A DNA stretch of 64,000 bases from contig NZ_CP012150.1 of the NCBI RefSeq assembly GCF_001187505.1, positions 1,612,001-1,676,000 of the forward strand, written 5' to 3'. Origin of the DNA: Mycolicibacterium goodii (lineage in GTDB: Bacteria; Actinomycetota; Actinomycetes; Mycobacteriales; Mycobacteriaceae). The translations under genes were made by a program, and so were the position numbers. Each line of letters opens with the position of its first letter. Position 1 is the stretch's first letter. Below are positions 44,872 through 55,669 of this stretch, piece after piece. The notes under the pieces are model-generated. The model worked only from the letters and a program-made list of their open reading frames with translations, was not told where the DNA came from and made no database searches.

Positions 44872-45528
44872 GTGGCAGACCCCACCGATGTAGACGTCCT
44901 GTACGACCAACTGCTGCTGACCGAGGATGAGGCGCTGGCCGCGGCGCGCCGGTCCACGCAGGCCGCGGACATGCCCGCGATCGAGGTGTCGGCGCAGTAC
45001 GGCAAGTTCCTGTCGCTACTGGTGAGGATGTCCGGGGCCCGGCGCGTGCTGGAGATCGGCACCCTCGGCGGCTACAGCACCATCAACCTCGCGCGCGGGG
45101 CAGGCGACGACGGCAGCGTCGTCACCCTGGAATACCAACCCCGCCACGCCGAGGTGGCGCGCGCCAACCTGCAGCGCGCCGGTGTCGCCGACCGGGTCGA
45201 GGTCATCGTCGGCGCCGCGCTCGAGAGCCTGCCGCAACTGGCCGAGCGCGGCGACGCCTTCGACTTCGTGTTCATCGACGCCGACAAGGAGAACAACGTC
45301 TCCTACGTCGAATGGGCGATCAAACTCGGCCACCCCGGCACGGTTGTCGTGGTGGACAACGTGACCCGGTCCGGGCGGGTACTCGATCCTGCCGCCGACG
45401 ACCCGCAGGCACGCGGCGTGCACGACATGCTGACGATGATGGGCGAGAACCCGCGCCTCGAGGCCGCCGCCATCCAGACGGTCGGCGCCAAGGGCTGGGA
45501 TGGCTTCGCCGTCGCTCTGATCAAGTGA
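44872..45528 (+). CDS. SAM-dependent O-methyltransferase (Rv0187-like)
   Basis: 218 residues of the catechol/caffeoyl-CoA O-methyltransferase class: [19 protein letters not shown] (SAM loop), [42 protein letters not shown] (metal Asp), [12 protein letters not shown]. Cytoplasmic and metal dependent. It starts at GTG 44872 and its end overlaps the convergent mmpL by eight bases. The natural substrate is unknown. Confidence 0.9.
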   Translation: MADPTDVDVLYDQLLLTEDEALAAARRSTQAADMPAIEVSAQYGKFLSLLVRMSGARRVLEIGTLGGYSTINLARGAGDDGSVVTLEYQPRHAEVARANLQRAGVADRVEVIVGAALESLPQLAERGDAFDFVFIDADKENNVSYVEWAIKLGHPGTVVVVDNVTRSGRVLDPAADDPQARGVHDMLTMMGENPRLEAAAIQTVGAKGWDGFAVALIK

Positions 45529-48427
45529 CCTGACTGGTCGCGTCCGCAGGTTCGCGCTGCACCGGCTCCGGCCACGGCGACGGCTTCGGGCGTTGGCGCA
45601 CCATCTGCGGCCACCAGAACCACTTGCCCAGCAGGGCCGCGATCGACGGTGTCATGAACGAGCGGATCACCAGGGTGTCGAACAGCAGGCCCAGGCCGAT
45701 CGTGGTGCCGACCTGACCGATGATCGCCAACTCGCTGACGGCCATCGACATCATGGTGAACGCGAACACCAGGCCGGCGGCCGTGACCACCGAGCCGCTG
45801 CCGCCCATGGCGCGGATCATGCCGGTGTTGAGGCCGGCGTGGATCTCCTCCTTGATGCGCGACACCAGCAGCAGGTTGTAGTCGGCACCCACGGCCAGCA
45901 GCACGATCACCGACATCGCCAGCACCATCCAGTGCAGCTCGAGCCCGATCAGGTGCTGCCAGATGAGCACAGAAAGACCGAAGGCGCTGCCGAGCGAGAT
46001 CACCACGGTGCCGACGATCACCGCCGAGGCCACCACCGCGCGGGTGATGATCAGCATGATGATGAAGATCAGGCACAGCGAGGCGATACCGGCGATGATC
46101 AGGTCGTAGTTGGCGCCTTCCTGCATGTCCTTGAACGTCGCCGCGGTGCCGCCGAGGTAGATCTTCGAACCCTCCAGCGGCGTGCCCTTGATGGCTTCCT
46201 TGGCCGCCAGTTTCACGTCGTCGATCTTCTTGATGCCCTCGGGGCTCATCGGATCGCCCTCGTGGCTGATGATGAAGCGCACCGCGTGCCCGTCGGGCGA
46301 CAGGAACATCTTCATCCCGCGTTTGAAGTCGGGGTTCTCGAAGGCCTCCGGCGGCAGATAGAACGAGTCGTCGTTCTTGGCCTTGTCGAACGCCTCGCCC
46401 ATGGCGGTCGAATTGTCCTGCATCGCGGCCATCTGATCCTGAAGACCGGCGTTGGTGGCCTGCATGGTCAGCATCATGGTCTTCATCGTCTTCATGGTCG
46501 CGATCATCGGTTCCATGTTCGCGATCATCAGCGGGATGAGTGCGTTCATCCGGTCCATGTCAGGGATGACCTGCTCGAAATCCGCTGTCATGGTGTCGAT
46601 TCCGTCCAAGGTGTCGAACACCGACCGCAGGGAGTAGCACATCGGGATGTCGTAGCAGTGCGGTTCCCAGTACAGGTAGTTGCGGATCGGCCGGAAGAAG
46701 TCGTCGAAGTCGGCGATGTTGTCGCGCAACTGCTTGATGTCGTCGACCATGCCGTGCATCTTGCCGACCATGCTGTTCATGGTGGTCCGCATCTGCTCCA
46801 TGAGCTCGATCATCTTGGTCATCGTGTCGACGGTGACCTGCATCTGATCGGCCTGAACCAGCATGTCCGCCATGCGATCCTGCATGTACTTCTGGTTCAT
46901 GGTCTGCGTGGTGCCCTGCATGCTGATGGTGAACGGGATCGAGGTGTGCTCGATCGGCGTGCCCTGCGGGCGCGTGATGGCCTGCACGCGGGAGATACCG
47001 GGAACCCCCACAACACGTTTGGCGATCCGCTCGATCACCAGGAAGTCTGCGCTGTTGCGCAGGTCATGGTCGGATTCGATCATCAGCAGTTCCGGGTTCA
47101 TCCGGGCCTGCGAGAAGTGCCGGTCGGCCGCGGCGTAGCCGCTGTTGGCGGGCAGATCGGCCGGCTGGTAGTCGCGGTCGTTGTAGTTGGTGCGGTACCC
47201 CGGCAGCGTCAGCAGGCCGATCATCGACAAGCCGATCGTCGCGATCAGGATCGGTCCGGGCCAACGCACCACGGCCGCGCCGACCTTGCGCCAGCCGCGG
47301 GTGCGCATGGCACGCCTGGGCTCGAGGGTCTTGCCGAACCGGCTGGCCACCGTGATGATCGCCGGCCCGACGGCCAGGGCGGTGAGTACCACGACGGTCA
47401 TGCCGATCGCCAGCGGGATGCCCAGCGACTGGAAGTACGGCATGCGGGTGAAGTGCAGGCACAGCGTGGCGCCCGCGATGGTCATACCCGAGCCCAGCAC
47501 CACGTGGGCGGTGCTGTGGAACATGGTGTAGTAGGCCTGTTCTCGGCTTTCGCCGATACTTCTGGCCTCTTGATACCGGCCGATCAGGAAGATCGCGTAG
47601 TCGGTGGCCGCGGCGATCGCCAGCGTCACCAGCAGGTTGGTGGCGAACGTCGACAGGCCGATGATCTCGTAGTAGCCCAGGAAGGCGATCACGCCGCGCG
47701 CCGCCGCGAGCGAGAAGACCACCATCACCAGCGACAGGATCACCGTGATGATCGACCGGTAGACCATCAGCAGCATGATGATGATGACCGTGAAGGTCAG
47801 CATCTCGATCATCCGCATCGAGCGGTCACCGGCGAGCTGCTGATCGGCCGACATGGCGGCCGGGCCGGTGACATAGGCCTTGACCCCCGGCGGGGCGGGC
47901 ACGCTGTTGACGATGTCCTGGACGGCCTTCACCGATTCGTTGGCGAGCGCCTCACCCTGATTGCCGGCGGTGTAGACCTGCACGTACGACGCCAGGCCGT
48001 CCGAGCTCTGGGCGCCCGACGCGGTGAGCGGGTCACCCCAGAAGTCCTGGACGTGCTCGACGTGCTTCTTGTCCGCCTCGAGCTTGTCGACGATCTCGTC
48101 GTAGTACTTGTGCGCCTCGTCGCCCAGTGGCTGCTCGCCCTCCAGCACGATCATCACCGAGCTGTTGGACTTGAACTCCTCGAACACCTGGCCGACGCGC
48201 TTCATGGCGATCATCGACGGCGCGTCGTCGGGGCTCATCGACACCGACCGCATCTCCCCGACCTCTTCGAGCTGGGGGACGACGGTGTTCAGGATGGCGA
48301 TGAGGACGATCCAGACCAGGATGACCGGAATCGCCAAGGTGCGGATGACCTTGGCGATTCCACCGTGGTCGGTGTACTTGCTCTGCGCCGACGGGATGGC
48401 GTCGGTCGGGGCGTCGTGGGTGCTCAT
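45521..48427 (-). CDS. MmpL-family RND transporter (second copy)
   Basis: 968 residues with the standard MmpL layout. The two Asp-Tyr proton-relay pairs are in [17 protein letters not shown] and [18 protein letters not shown]. The periplasmic loop (residues ~430-740) is long, helical and Met-rich ([22 protein letters not shown]) and carries [23 protein letters not shown], the MmpL4/5-type Cys pair. It is co-transcribed with the upstream mmpS (ATGA overlap). The pair sits between the Rv0187-like gene and ilvD, where M. tuberculosis has no mmpL, so it is an insertion relative to that genome. Substrate unknown. Confidence 0.93.
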   Translation of the reverse strand: MSTHDAPTDAIPSAQSKYTDHGGIAKVIRTLAIPVILVWIVLIAILNTVVPQLEEVGEMRSVSMSPDDAPSMIAMKRVGQVFEEFKSNSSVMIVLEGEQPLGDEAHKYYDEIVDKLEADKKHVEHVQDFWGDPLTASGAQSSDGLASYVQVYTAGNQGEALANESVKAVQDIVNSVPAPPGVKAYVTGPAAMSADQQLAGDRSMRMIEMLTFTVIIIMLLMVYRSIITVILSLVMVVFSLAAARGVIAFLGYYEIIGLSTFATNLLVTLAIAAATDYAIFLIGRYQEARSIGESREQAYYTMFHSTAHVVLGSGMTIAGATLCLHFTRMPYFQSLGIPLAIGMTVVVLTALAVGPAIITVASRFGKTLEPRRAMRTRGWRKVGAAVVRWPGPILIATIGLSMIGLLTLPGYRTNYNDRDYQPADLPANSGYAAADRHFSQARMNPELLMIESDHDLRNSADFLVIERIAKRVVGVPGISRVQAITRPQGTPIEHTSIPFTISMQGTTQTMNQKYMQDRMADMLVQADQMQVTVDTMTKMIELMEQMRTTMNSMVGKMHGMVDDIKQLRDNIADFDDFFRPIRNYLYWEPHCYDIPMCYSLRSVFDTLDGIDTMTADFEQVIPDMDRMNALIPLMIANMEPMIATMKTMKTMMLTMQATNAGLQDQMAAMQDNSTAMGEAFDKAKNDDSFYLPPEAFENPDFKRGMKMFLSPDGHAVRFIISHEGDPMSPEGIKKIDDVKLAAKEAIKGTPLEGSKIYLGGTAATFKDMQEGANYDLIIAGIASLCLIFIIMLIITRAVVASAVIVGTVVISLGSAFGLSVLIWQHLIGLELHWMVLAMSVIVLLAVGADYNLLLVSRIKEEIHAGLNTGMIRAMGGSGSVVTAAGLVFAFTMMSMAVSELAIIGQVGTTIGLGLLFDTLVIRSFMTPSIAALLGKWFWWPQMVRQRPKPSPWPEPVQREPADATSQVT

Positions 48428-48852
48428 GCAGATTTCACCAGGCAGAAGGTTTGGGCGTTCACGCCGTTGGAGGTGCGCTCGTCTTTCAGTTCGTCGTCGA
48501 CGGTGATCCGGCAGGTGATGGAGCTGCCGTTGCCCTGCGCCACGATATTGGGGAACACCGAGGGCGCCGTGGATTCCAGGCGCAGGGTCCAGGGCAGGGT
48601 GGCACCGTCGACGCGTTGCGGCTGGGCATCGAGATCCAGGTAGTTCACATCCGCGGTCGCGCCGGGCTCGCCGTAGATCTCGTAGACGACGACCTTGGGA
48701 TCGAACGGCTTGGTGTCGTCGACCTTGGCGCTGGCGAGGCTGGGGTCGTCACCGGAGCCGAAGAACGTACGGACGCGCATCACGGTGAAGGCACCGACGA
48801 GAACCACCGCGCCGATGAGCACGGGGATCCAGAACTGTCTCAACAGCTTCAT
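48424..48852 (-). CDS. MmpS-family accessory protein (second copy)
   Basis: 142 residues from ATG 48852: a short basic N-terminus, one membrane helix ([19 protein letters not shown]) and the MmpS beta-sandwich ([56 protein letters not shown]). Its length is typical of MmpS4/5. It is first in the mmpS-mmpL operon and divergent from a TetR gene 230 bp away, which may regulate it. Confidence 0.92.
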   Translation of the reverse strand: MKLLRQFWIPVLIGAVVLVGAFTVMRVRTFFGSGDDPSLASAKVDDTKPFDPKVVVYEIYGEPGATADVNYLDLDAQPQRVDGATLPWTLRLESTAPSVFPNIVAQGNGSSITCRITVDDELKDERTSNGVNAQTFCLVKSA

Positions 48853-49083
48853 GGTCGCTGGTCGGCCTTTCGCGTATTGGGTGCGCGGCGTCCGACGAGG
48901 GTGGTGGCCGCGACCGGGCACGTGGTGAACGTGCTTGGCATCACTGGCTCCTCCCCGCAGAATCCTTGCCGGACGACAAGAGAAACCTATACAGTCGGCT
49001 AACCGGGATCAAGTCCGAAGACTGACTAAAGAGTGTGATCTGGCCCGCGCCGCAGTACTCTCGGCGCGACGAAGGGACGGGGT

Positions 49084-49653
49084 GTGGCGAAGTCGGTTGC
49101 ACCGCGCGGATTCGCGCGCGAGCGGGTGCTCGAAGCGGCGCTGAACCTGTTCGCAGAGCACGGGGTCAACGGCACGTCCTTGCAGATGATCGCCGATCGT
49201 CTCGGTGTCAGCAAAGCTGCCGTCTACTACCAGTTCCACTCCAAGGACGACATCGTCTTCGCGGTCGTGGAGCCGATCTTCGACGATATGCGCCGCATGC
49301 TGAGAATCGCCGAGGCGATGTCGTCGCCCGACGCCCGCCGCGAGGCCGCCGTCGGCGGGATGTTGGAACTGGCGGTGCGGCACCGGCGGGTCTCGGCGGT
49401 GTTCCATGGCGATCCGGCGATGAAAGACCTCATGCACAGCCGCGCGGATCTCAACGAGGTCATCGAGCGACTGACCGCGATTTTGCTCGGGCCGGATCCC
49501 GACACATCGTGCCGCGTGATGATGTCGATGCTGGCGTCCGGAATCTTCAGCAGCGCAATGGATCCCGATCTTGCCGACATCGATGACGAGGAACTGCACC
49601 GGGTGCTGCTCGACTGTACGCAGCGACTGTTGCGCGCACCGGTTTCCAGTTAG
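49084..49653 (+). CDS. TetR-family regulator
   Basis: 189 residues from GTG 49084. The HTH is at residues ~12-58: RERVLEAALNLFAEHGVNGTSLQMIADRLGVSKAAVYYQFHSKDDIVFAV. The helical ligand domain follows. It is divergent from mmpS-mmpL (second copy), a layout common for MmpL regulators. The intergenic region has repeated AGTCGGCTAA / GACTGACTAA elements (48992-49028), but no clean palindrome. Confidence 0.88.
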   Translation: MAKSVAPRGFARERVLEAALNLFAEHGVNGTSLQMIADRLGVSKAAVYYQFHSKDDIVFAVVEPIFDDMRRMLRIAEAMSSPDARREAAVGGMLELAVRHRRVSAVFHGDPAMKDLMHSRADLNEVIERLTAILLGPDPDTSCRVMMSMLASGIFSSAMDPDLADIDDEELHRVLLDCTQRLLRAPVSS

Positions 49654-49725
49654 TGCCGTTACGGCTGCGTCAAAACCCTCTCTGGGCGAGGTCTCGGATC
49701 CTATCCTGACCGCAGGTGGTTTGGC

Positions 49726-52700
49726 ATGGCGGCCTGCGGCAGGTGTGGCACCGAACTTCGTCCTGGTGCGAGGTTCTGTGACTCGTGCGGCACCGCAGCT
49801 GTCGGCGGCTCCGAACATGCTGAGTACAAACAGGTTACGGTGCTGTTCGCCGACGTCGTCGACTCGATGCGGTTGGCGGCCGCGGTCGGTGCGGAGCGGT
49901 TGCGCGACATCCTCTCGGCCCTGGTGAGCAGATGCTCGGGTGTCGTCGACCGCTACGGTGGCACCGTCGACAAATTCACCGGCGACGGCATCATGGCCCT
50001 GTTCGGCGCCCCACTGGCGCTGGAGGACCACGCCCTGCGGGCCTGCCTCGCGGCGTTGGAGCTGCAGCGCGAGAGCCACCGACTCGCCGATGAACTCGAC
50101 CTGCCCTCCGGGGTCCGCCTGCAGATCCGGGTTGGTCTCAATTCGGGCCAGGTCGTCGCCGGTGAGATGAGCGCGGGTGGAGTCGGCTACACCGCGATCG
50201 GCGAGCAGGTGGGCATGGCCCAACGCATGGAGTCGGTGGCACCGCACGGCGGCATCATGTGCAGCGACACCACCGCGCGGCTGGTCGAGGATTCGGTGAC
50301 GCTCGACGCGCCGGAGATGGTGCACATCAAGGGTTTTGAGCGTCCCGTCGTGGCACACAGGCTGCTCTCCGCGACGGCCGCGGCCCAGCACGCGGGCCGC
50401 AGCGATCCGAGGCTGGTGGGGCGGACCTGGGAGCTCAACGCGATCGCCGGCCTGCTCGACGAGGCCGTCGGGGGCCGAGGATGTATCGTCAACATCGTCG
50501 GCCCGCCCGGCATCGGCAAGAGCCGCATGGTGCGCGAATCGATCGAGTTGGCGCGCCGCCGTGGGGTTTCGGTGTTCTACACCTACTGCGAGTCGCACGC
50601 CAGCGACATCCCGTTCCACGTCGTCGTGCCGTTGCTGCGGGAAGGTTTCGGCGTGTCGGGGATGCAACCCGCGCCCGCGCGCGCCTGGGTGCGCGCGCTG
50701 GTGCCCGACGCCGATCCGGAGGATCTGCTGCTACTCGACGACGTGCTCGGTATCGCCGACCCGGACGTGCCGATGCCCGACGTCGACCCCGACGCGCGTC
50801 GTCGCCGCCTGGCGGCAGTGATCAACGCGGCGTCGCTGGCCCGGCAGGAACCGGGGCTCTACGTGCTCGAAGACGTGCACTGGATCGATGAGGTGAGCGA
50901 ATCGATGCTCGCCGAGTTCCTGACCGTCGTCACGCACACCCACTCCGTCATCCTGATCACCTACCGGCCCGAGTACACCGGTGTGCTGGCCCGTGTGAGC
51001 GGTGCACAGACAATTGCGTTGCGGCCGTTGACCGATGGACAGACCTCGACACTGCTCACCGAACTGCTCGGACCCGGCGCCGCCGCGCACGAACTCGCCG
51101 TCCGCATCGCCGAACGCGCCGCAGGCAACCCGTTCTTCACCCAGGAGATCGTGCGTGACCTCGCCGAGCGCGGTGTGCTGCGCGGCGAGCGCGGCGCGTA
51201 CCGATTCCACGGCGCCGACGTCGACGTGGGCGTGCCCGCCACACTGCAGGCCACGATCGCCGCGCGCATCGACCGGCTCGACGTGGCGGTCAAGCGGACG
51301 CTGAGCGCCGCCGCCGTCATCGGCCAGCGGTTCGGGCCCGACATGCTCGCCGCGCTGGGCGCCGACGCATCGGTGCGGGCCCTCATCGACGCCGAACTCG
51401 TCGACCAGGTGATGTTCGCGCCCCGGCCCGAGTACGCGTTCCGGCATCCGCTGATCCGGGTGGTGGCCCTCGAGTCGCAGCTGAAATCCGATCGGGCCGA
51501 ACTACATCGGCGTCTCGCCGCGGAGATCGTGCGCCGAGCGCCGCACGCCGCCGACGAGAACGCGGCCCTGATCGCCGAGCACCACGAAGAGGCCGGTGAC
51601 CTGCCCGCCGCGTTCGACTGGCACATGCGGGCCGGGCGGTGGCTGACCAACCGGGACATCAACGCCGCGCGCCTGAGCTGGCAGCGGGCCCGCAACGTCG
51701 CCGACCGGCTACCGGAGGACATCGAGGACCGGGACGCCAGGACGATCGCGCCGCGCACCCTGCTGTGTCTGAGCACCTGGCGGGCCGGCGGCCATCTCGC
51801 CGACACCGGCTTCGACGAGTTGTGCAGACTGGCGGGCGCCGCCGACGACAAGGTGTCGCTGGCCACCGCGATGGCGGGCCAGGTGGCGGCCCTGCTGGTG
51901 CACGCGCACTACCGCGAATCCTCCCGTCTGGCTTCCGAACTCACCAGTCTGCTGGAGGCCATCGGGGATCGGACCCTGACCGTCTCGTTGCTATTCGCGG
52001 CGATCGGCGCGAAGTTCGAGACCGGTGAGGCCGCCGAGGCGGTGCGGTTGGCCGACCGGATCATCGAACTGGCCGACGGCGACCTCAGCCTGGGCAATCT
52101 GATCATCGGCTCGCCGCTGGTGACGGCGTGGACCGTGGGCGGCCTGGCGCGGGCGTGTCTCGGAGATCCGCGCTGGCGCAAGGACATCGAGCAGGCGACG
52201 AAGATGGTCGGGGATTTCGGCATCGCGACCCGGGCATTGATGCTCACCTACAAGTGCATCGGTCTGCCCACCGGCCTCCTCGCGCTCACCCCGGATCTGC
52301 TGGAGGAATCCCGCGAGGTGCTCGAGGCGGCCGAACGCTCCGCCGACGACCTGGCACTGGCCGGCGCTCGGGTCTCGCGGGGAATGGTGCTGATGTGGCA
52401 GGGCGGGCCGGGTCGGGACGAGGGCCTCGAGCTGCTGCGGTTGGGTCGCGAAGCGTCGGTGCGGGAGCAGTTCTCGATGGCCGCGGTGCCCGCGGTCGAC
52501 AACGAGTTGGCCCGCGACATGGCCGCGCACGGCGACCTCGACGGCGCGATCGAACTGGCGCAGGCCGTCGTCGAGGTCGGTGTCGACACCGGTGAGGCGA
52601 TCAACATGACTGCGAGCGTGACCGTGCTGGTGGAGTCGCTGCTCGCGCGGGGCGAACCGGCAGACCTCGACCGCGCGCACCGAGTGCTCGACCGGTTCGC

Positions 52701-52881
52701 GGCGTCACCGGTGGACCTGGGATTCGTGTTGTACGAGGTTCCGCTGCTGCGGTTGCGGGCCTTGCTCGCGCGGGCCCGAGGAGACGACGCCGGATACCGC
52801 GAGTTCGTTTCGCGCTACCGCGATCTGGCGACGGCGTGCGGTTTCGAGGGTCACATGGCGCTGGCGGCGCAAATGGCGTGA
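49726..52881 (+). CDS. Zinc-ribbon/class III cyclase/ATPase/TPR signalling protein
   Basis: 1051 residues: zinc ribbon (CGRCGTELRPGARFCDSCG, residues 4-22), class III nucleotidyl cyclase domain (~37-190), AAA-type ATPase (~228-500; Walker A VGPPGIGKSRMV, Walker B LYVLEDVHWID), then ~450 residues of TPR-like helical repeats. In the cyclase domain the metal Asp residues (LFADVVDS; FTGDGIMALFG) and the adenine-selecting Lys (DKFTGD) are kept. The GDxVNxAAR motif is GEQVGMAQR, so the transition-state Asn is Gly and the purine-binding Asp is Glu. Activity may be weak. The architecture is common in mycobacteria, usually with a C-terminal LuxR HTH, which is missing here. Confidence 0.87.
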   Translation: MAACGRCGTELRPGARFCDSCGTAAVGGSEHAEYKQVTVLFADVVDSMRLAAAVGAERLRDILSALVSRCSGVVDRYGGTVDKFTGDGIMALFGAPLALEDHALRACLAALELQRESHRLADELDLPSGVRLQIRVGLNSGQVVAGEMSAGGVGYTAIGEQVGMAQRMESVAPHGGIMCSDTTARLVEDSVTLDAPEMVHIKGFERPVVAHRLLSATAAAQHAGRSDPRLVGRTWELNAIAGLLDEAVGGRGCIVNIVGPPGIGKSRMVRESIELARRRGVSVFYTYCESHASDIPFHVVVPLLREGFGVSGMQPAPARAWVRALVPDADPEDLLLLDDVLGIADPDVPMPDVDPDARRRRLAAVINAASLARQEPGLYVLEDVHWIDEVSESMLAEFLTVVTHTHSVILITYRPEYTGVLARVSGAQTIALRPLTDGQTSTLLTELLGPGAAAHELAVRIAERAAGNPFFTQEIVRDLAERGVLRGERGAYRFHGADVDVGVPATLQATIAARIDRLDVAVKRTLSAAAVIGQRFGPDMLAALGADASVRALIDAELVDQVMFAPRPEYAFRHPLIRVVALESQLKSDRAELHRRLAAEIVRRAPHAADENAALIAEHHEEAGDLPAAFDWHMRAGRWLTNRDINAARLSWQRARNVADRLPEDIEDRDARTIAPRTLLCLSTWRAGGHLADTGFDELCRLAGAADDKVSLATAMAGQVAALLVHAHYRESSRLASELTSLLEAIGDRTLTVSLLFAAIGAKFETGEAAEAVRLADRIIELADGDLSLGNLIIGSPLVTAWTVGGLARACLGDPRWRKDIEQATKMVGDFGIATRALMLTYKCIGLPTGLLALTPDLLEESREVLEAAERSADDLALAGARVSRGMVLMWQGGPGRDEGLELLRLGREASVREQFSMAAVPAVDNELARDMAAHGDLDGAIELAQAVVEVGVDTGEAINMTASVTVLVESLLARGEPADLDRAHRVLDRFAASPVDLGFVLYEVPLLRLRALLARARGDDAGYREFVSRYRDLATACGFEGHMALAAQMA

Positions 52882-52893
52882 CGCTCGATCACC

Positions 52894-52954
52894 GCGAGCG
52901 TGCGTGAACTGCTGGGGATCTACGGCGTGTCCAGGGGCAGACACGCACGCTCGC
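52894..52954. terminator. Perfect 13-bp inverted repeat between cyclase and ilvD
   Basis: GCGAGCGTGCGTG (52894-52906) and its exact complement (52942-52954) lie either side of a 35-base loop, in the 96-bp gap between two convergent genes. It is probably a bidirectional terminator. The loop is long, and the sequence differs from the 36471/38789 hairpin family apart from the GCGAGC start. Confidence 0.6.
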
Positions 52955-52977
52955 ATGCAGGCAGCGGAACAAGCGGG

Positions 52978-54693
52978 TCAGGTGCAGACGGCGCCGACGG
53001 CGGCGGACTGGACCAGCTTGGTGTACTTGGCCAACACGCCGGTGCGGTACCGCGGCGGCAGGGGCTCGAAGCCGGCCTTGCGGGCCTCGAACTCCTCCTC
53101 GTCGACGAGCACGTCGAGCGTGCCCTTGGCGACGTCGAGGCGGATGCGGTCCCCGTCGCGCACGAACGCGATCGGCCCGCCGTCGACGGCCTCCGGCGCG
53201 ATGTGCCCGACGCACAGCCCCGTGGTACCGCCGGAGAACCGGCCGTCGGTCATCAGCAGCACGTCCTTGCCCAGGCCCGCGCCCTTGATGGCGCCGGTGA
53301 TCGCCAGCATCTCGCGCATACCGGGTCCGCCCTTGGGACCCTCGTAACGGATCACCACGACGTCGCCCGCCTGGATGGTGCCATCCTCGAGCGCATCCAT
53401 CGCGGCGCGTTCGCGGTCGAAAACCCTTGCGGTGCCTTCGAACACGTCCGAGTCGAAGCCGGCCGACTTGACCACGGCGCCCTCCGGCGCGAGCGAGCCG
53501 TGCAGGATGGTGATGCCGCCGGTCGGGTGGATCGGGTTGTTCATCGCGCGCAGCACCTTGCCGTCGGGATCCGGTGGTGCGATGTGCGCGAGGTTCTCGG
53601 CCATGGTCTGACCCGTGACGGTGAGGCAATCACCGTGCAGCAGACCGGCATCCAGCAGGGCGCGCATCACCACGGGCACACCACCGATCTCGTCGACGTG
53701 CTTCATGACGTGGCGGCCGAACGGCTTCACATCCGCCAGGTGCGGCACCTTGTTGCCGACGCGGGTGAAATCGTCGAGGGTCAACTCGACCTCGGCCTCG
53801 CGGGCGATCGCCAGCAGGTGCAGCACCGCGTTGGTGGAACCGCCGAACGCCATGACCACGGCGATGGCGTTCTCGAAGGCCTCCTTGGTGAGGATGTCGC
53901 GCGCGGTGATGCCGCGGCGCAGCAGTTCGACGACCGCCTCGCCGGAGCGGCGGGCGAAGTCGTCGCGACGCTTGTCGATCGCGACCGGCGATGCGCTGCC
54001 CGGCAGCGAAAGGCCAAGGGCCTCGGCGGCGCTGGCCATGGTGTTGGCGGTGTACATGCCGCCGCACGCGCCTTCGCCAGGACAGATCGCGCGCTCGATG
54101 ATGTCGACGTCCGCACGCGACATCAGGCCGCGCACACACGCGCCGACGGCCTCGAACGCGTCGATGATCGTGACTTCCTTCTCGGTGCCGTCGGTCAGCT
54201 TCGCGACACCCGGCATGATCGAGCCGTTGTACAGGAACACCGAGGCCAGGTTCAGCCGCGCGGCGGCCATCAGCATGCCGGGGATGGACTTGTCACAGCC
54301 GGCCAGCAGCACCGTGCCGTCGAGCCGTTCGGCCTGCACGACGGTCTCGACGCTGTCGGCGATCACCTCGCGGGACACCAGCGAGAAGTGCATGCCTTCG
54401 TGGCCCATAGAGATGCCGTCGGACACCGAGATGGTGCCGAACTCGAGCGGATATCCGCCTGCCTGGTGGATGCCGCCCTTGACCGACTGCGCGAGCCGCT
54501 GCAGCGACATGTTGCACGGCGTGATCTCGTTCCACGACGACCCGACGCCGATCTGGGGCTTCTCCCAGTCGTCGTCGCCCATACCTACCGCACGGAGCAT
54601 CCCACGGGCGGCCGCTTTCTCGAGGCCGTCGGTGACGTCGCGACTGCGGGGCTTGATGTCAGGGGTCTCGTGGGACTTGTCGTTTGAGGGCAT
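52978..54693 (-). CDS. ilvD: Dihydroxyacid dehydratase IlvD
   Basis: 571 residues. It converts 2,3-dihydroxy acids to 2-keto acids in valine, isoleucine and leucine synthesis using an Fe-S cluster and Mg. Cluster-type cysteines lie in [28 protein letters not shown] and [37 protein letters not shown] is the C-terminal signature. ATG 54693 is chosen over upstream codons; the long form overlaps the ricR gene. It is divergent from ricR across a copper-type operator (Rv0189c-Rv0190 order). Confidence 0.96.
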   Translation of the reverse strand: MPSNDKSHETPDIKPRSRDVTDGLEKAAARGMLRAVGMGDDDWEKPQIGVGSSWNEITPCNMSLQRLAQSVKGGIHQAGGYPLEFGTISVSDGISMGHEGMHFSLVSREVIADSVETVVQAERLDGTVLLAGCDKSIPGMLMAAARLNLASVFLYNGSIMPGVAKLTDGTEKEVTIIDAFEAVGACVRGLMSRADVDIIERAICPGEGACGGMYTANTMASAAEALGLSLPGSASPVAIDKRRDDFARRSGEAVVELLRRGITARDILTKEAFENAIAVVMAFGGSTNAVLHLLAIAREAEVELTLDDFTRVGNKVPHLADVKPFGRHVMKHVDEIGGVPVVMRALLDAGLLHGDCLTVTGQTMAENLAHIAPPDPDGKVLRAMNNPIHPTGGITILHGSLAPEGAVVKSAGFDSDVFEGTARVFDRERAAMDALEDGTIQAGDVVVIRYEGPKGGPGMREMLAITGAIKGAGLGKDVLLMTDGRFSGGTTGLCVGHIAPEAVDGGPIAFVRDGDRIRLDVAKGTLDVLVDEEEFEARKAGFEPLPPRYRTGVLAKYTKLVQSAAVGAVCT

Positions 54694-54741
54694 GGGTGTC
54701 AGTATGCTCGCTCGGTTTCTTCGCGGCCAAACCAGTATGCA

Positions 54742-54756
54742 TACCCCCATGGGGTA
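54742..54756. promoter_or_regulatory. CsoR/RicR-type palindromic operator
   Basis: TACCCC-CAT-GGGGTA, a perfect palindrome of the TACCCC...GGGTA kind bound by mycobacterial copper repressors. It lies 16 bp before ricR and 49 bp before ilvD, so it may autoregulate ricR and also touch ilvD expression. Confidence 0.78.
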
Positions 54757-54772
54757 CCGGTATGCTGGTGTG

Positions 54773-55078
54773 ATGGACACGACTGACGACTCGGCTGTGC
54801 ACGGCTACTCGGCGCAGAAGGAGAACTACGCCAAGCGGCTACGCCGTATCGAGGGTCAGGTCCGGGGCATCGCGAAGATGATCGACGAGGACAAGTACTG
54901 CATCGACGTGCTCACCCAGATCAGCGCCGTCAACAGCGCGCTGCAGTCGGTTGCACTCGGACTGCTCGACGAACACCTCGGTCACTGTGTGAGCCAGGCC
55001 GTCGCCGAAGGCGGTGAACAGGCCGAGGCCAAACTCGCCGAGGCATCCGCCGCGATCGCGCGCCTGGTCCGATCCTGA
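54773..55078 (+). CDS. ricR: RicR/CsoR-family copper-sensing repressor
   Basis: 101 residues, all helical. The Cu(I) ligand set Cys43-His68-Cys72 ([16 protein letters not shown]) is intact. [22 protein letters not shown] is the family signature helix with the basic DNA-contact residues. Cu(I) binding would release it from the TACCCC operator just upstream. The gene order (ilvD, this gene, MFS exporter, L,D-transpeptidase) matches Rv0189c-Rv0192, where Rv0190 is RicR. Confidence 0.9.
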   Translation: MDTTDDSAVHGYSAQKENYAKRLRRIEGQVRGIAKMIDEDKYCIDVLTQISAVNSALQSVALGLLDEHLGHCVSQAVAEGGEQAEAKLAEASAAIARLVRS

Positions 55079-55079
55079 G

Positions 55080-55313
55080 ATGGCCGCGTTCAAGATCGCC
55101 CTGGTCGTCTTCATCGCGGCCGCCCTGATCTTCATCGTGGTCACCGGTGTTCGCCGGTGGCGGGCCGACCGCAGCCTCATCGACCTCAGCGAGCCGCTGC
55201 AGGCGCGCTACGGCACGACCATGTCGGGCTGGCCCGGCGCAATCGAAGGGCAGACCAACCAGACCGTCGCCGAGGAGACCATCGACCCGGACCCGCCGGG
55301 CCGGTTGCCCTAG
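55080..55313 (+). CDS. Small single-pass membrane protein downstream of ricR
   Basis: 77 residues: an N-terminal hydrophobic helix ([21 protein letters not shown]) followed by a polar tail with no known domain. ATG 55080 is one base after the ricR stop, so it is co-translated with ricR. A role in copper response is only suggested by this link. The stop overlaps the convergent thiamine-binding-like gene by four bases. Confidence 0.68.
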   Translation: MAAFKIALVVFIAAALIFIVVTGVRRWRADRSLIDLSEPLQARYGTTMSGWPGAIEGQTNQTVAEETIDPDPPGRLP

Positions 55314-55606
55314 CCGAGTTCGCGCTCGATCCGCTCGACCTTCGCGGTGAGCTGACCGGTGTAGCCGGGGCGGATATCGGCCTTGAGGACGAGGCTGACC
55401 CGCGGGGACACCGCGGCCACCGCGTCGACGGCGCGTTTCACCACGGCCATCACCTCGTCCCATTCACCCTCGATGTTGGTGAACATCGAGTTGGTCTCGT
55501 TGGGCAGGCCGGACTCACGGACCACCCGCACGGCCGCGGCGACCGCGGCGCTGACACCGCCGGACTCGTCACCGCCGGTCGGGCTGACACTGAAGGCAAC
55601 AATCAC
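55310..55606 (-). CDS. MTH1187/YkoF-type thiamine-binding protein
   Basis: 98 residues from GTG 55606: [63 protein letters not shown] is the UPF0045/MTH1187 fold, whose members bind thiamine or related pyrimidines as tetramers. Cytoplasmic. Its role in mycobacteria is unproven. Confidence 0.85.
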   Translation of the reverse strand: MIVAFSVSPTGGDESGGVSAAVAAAVRVVRESGLPNETNSMFTNIEGEWDEVMAVVKRAVDAVAAVSPRVSLVLKADIRPGYTGQLTAKVERIERELG

Positions 55607-55669
55607 CTCACCGATTCTGCGCGCCGCCGCAGCTTGCCGACACCTCAAGCCGTTAGCGTGGCCCCCACC

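Noticed and set aside
45593-48643. 1016-codon plus-strand open frame opposite mmpL
   Set aside because: It is an antisense shadow with His/Arg/Asp-rich low-complexity translation; the minus strand has the full MmpL fold.
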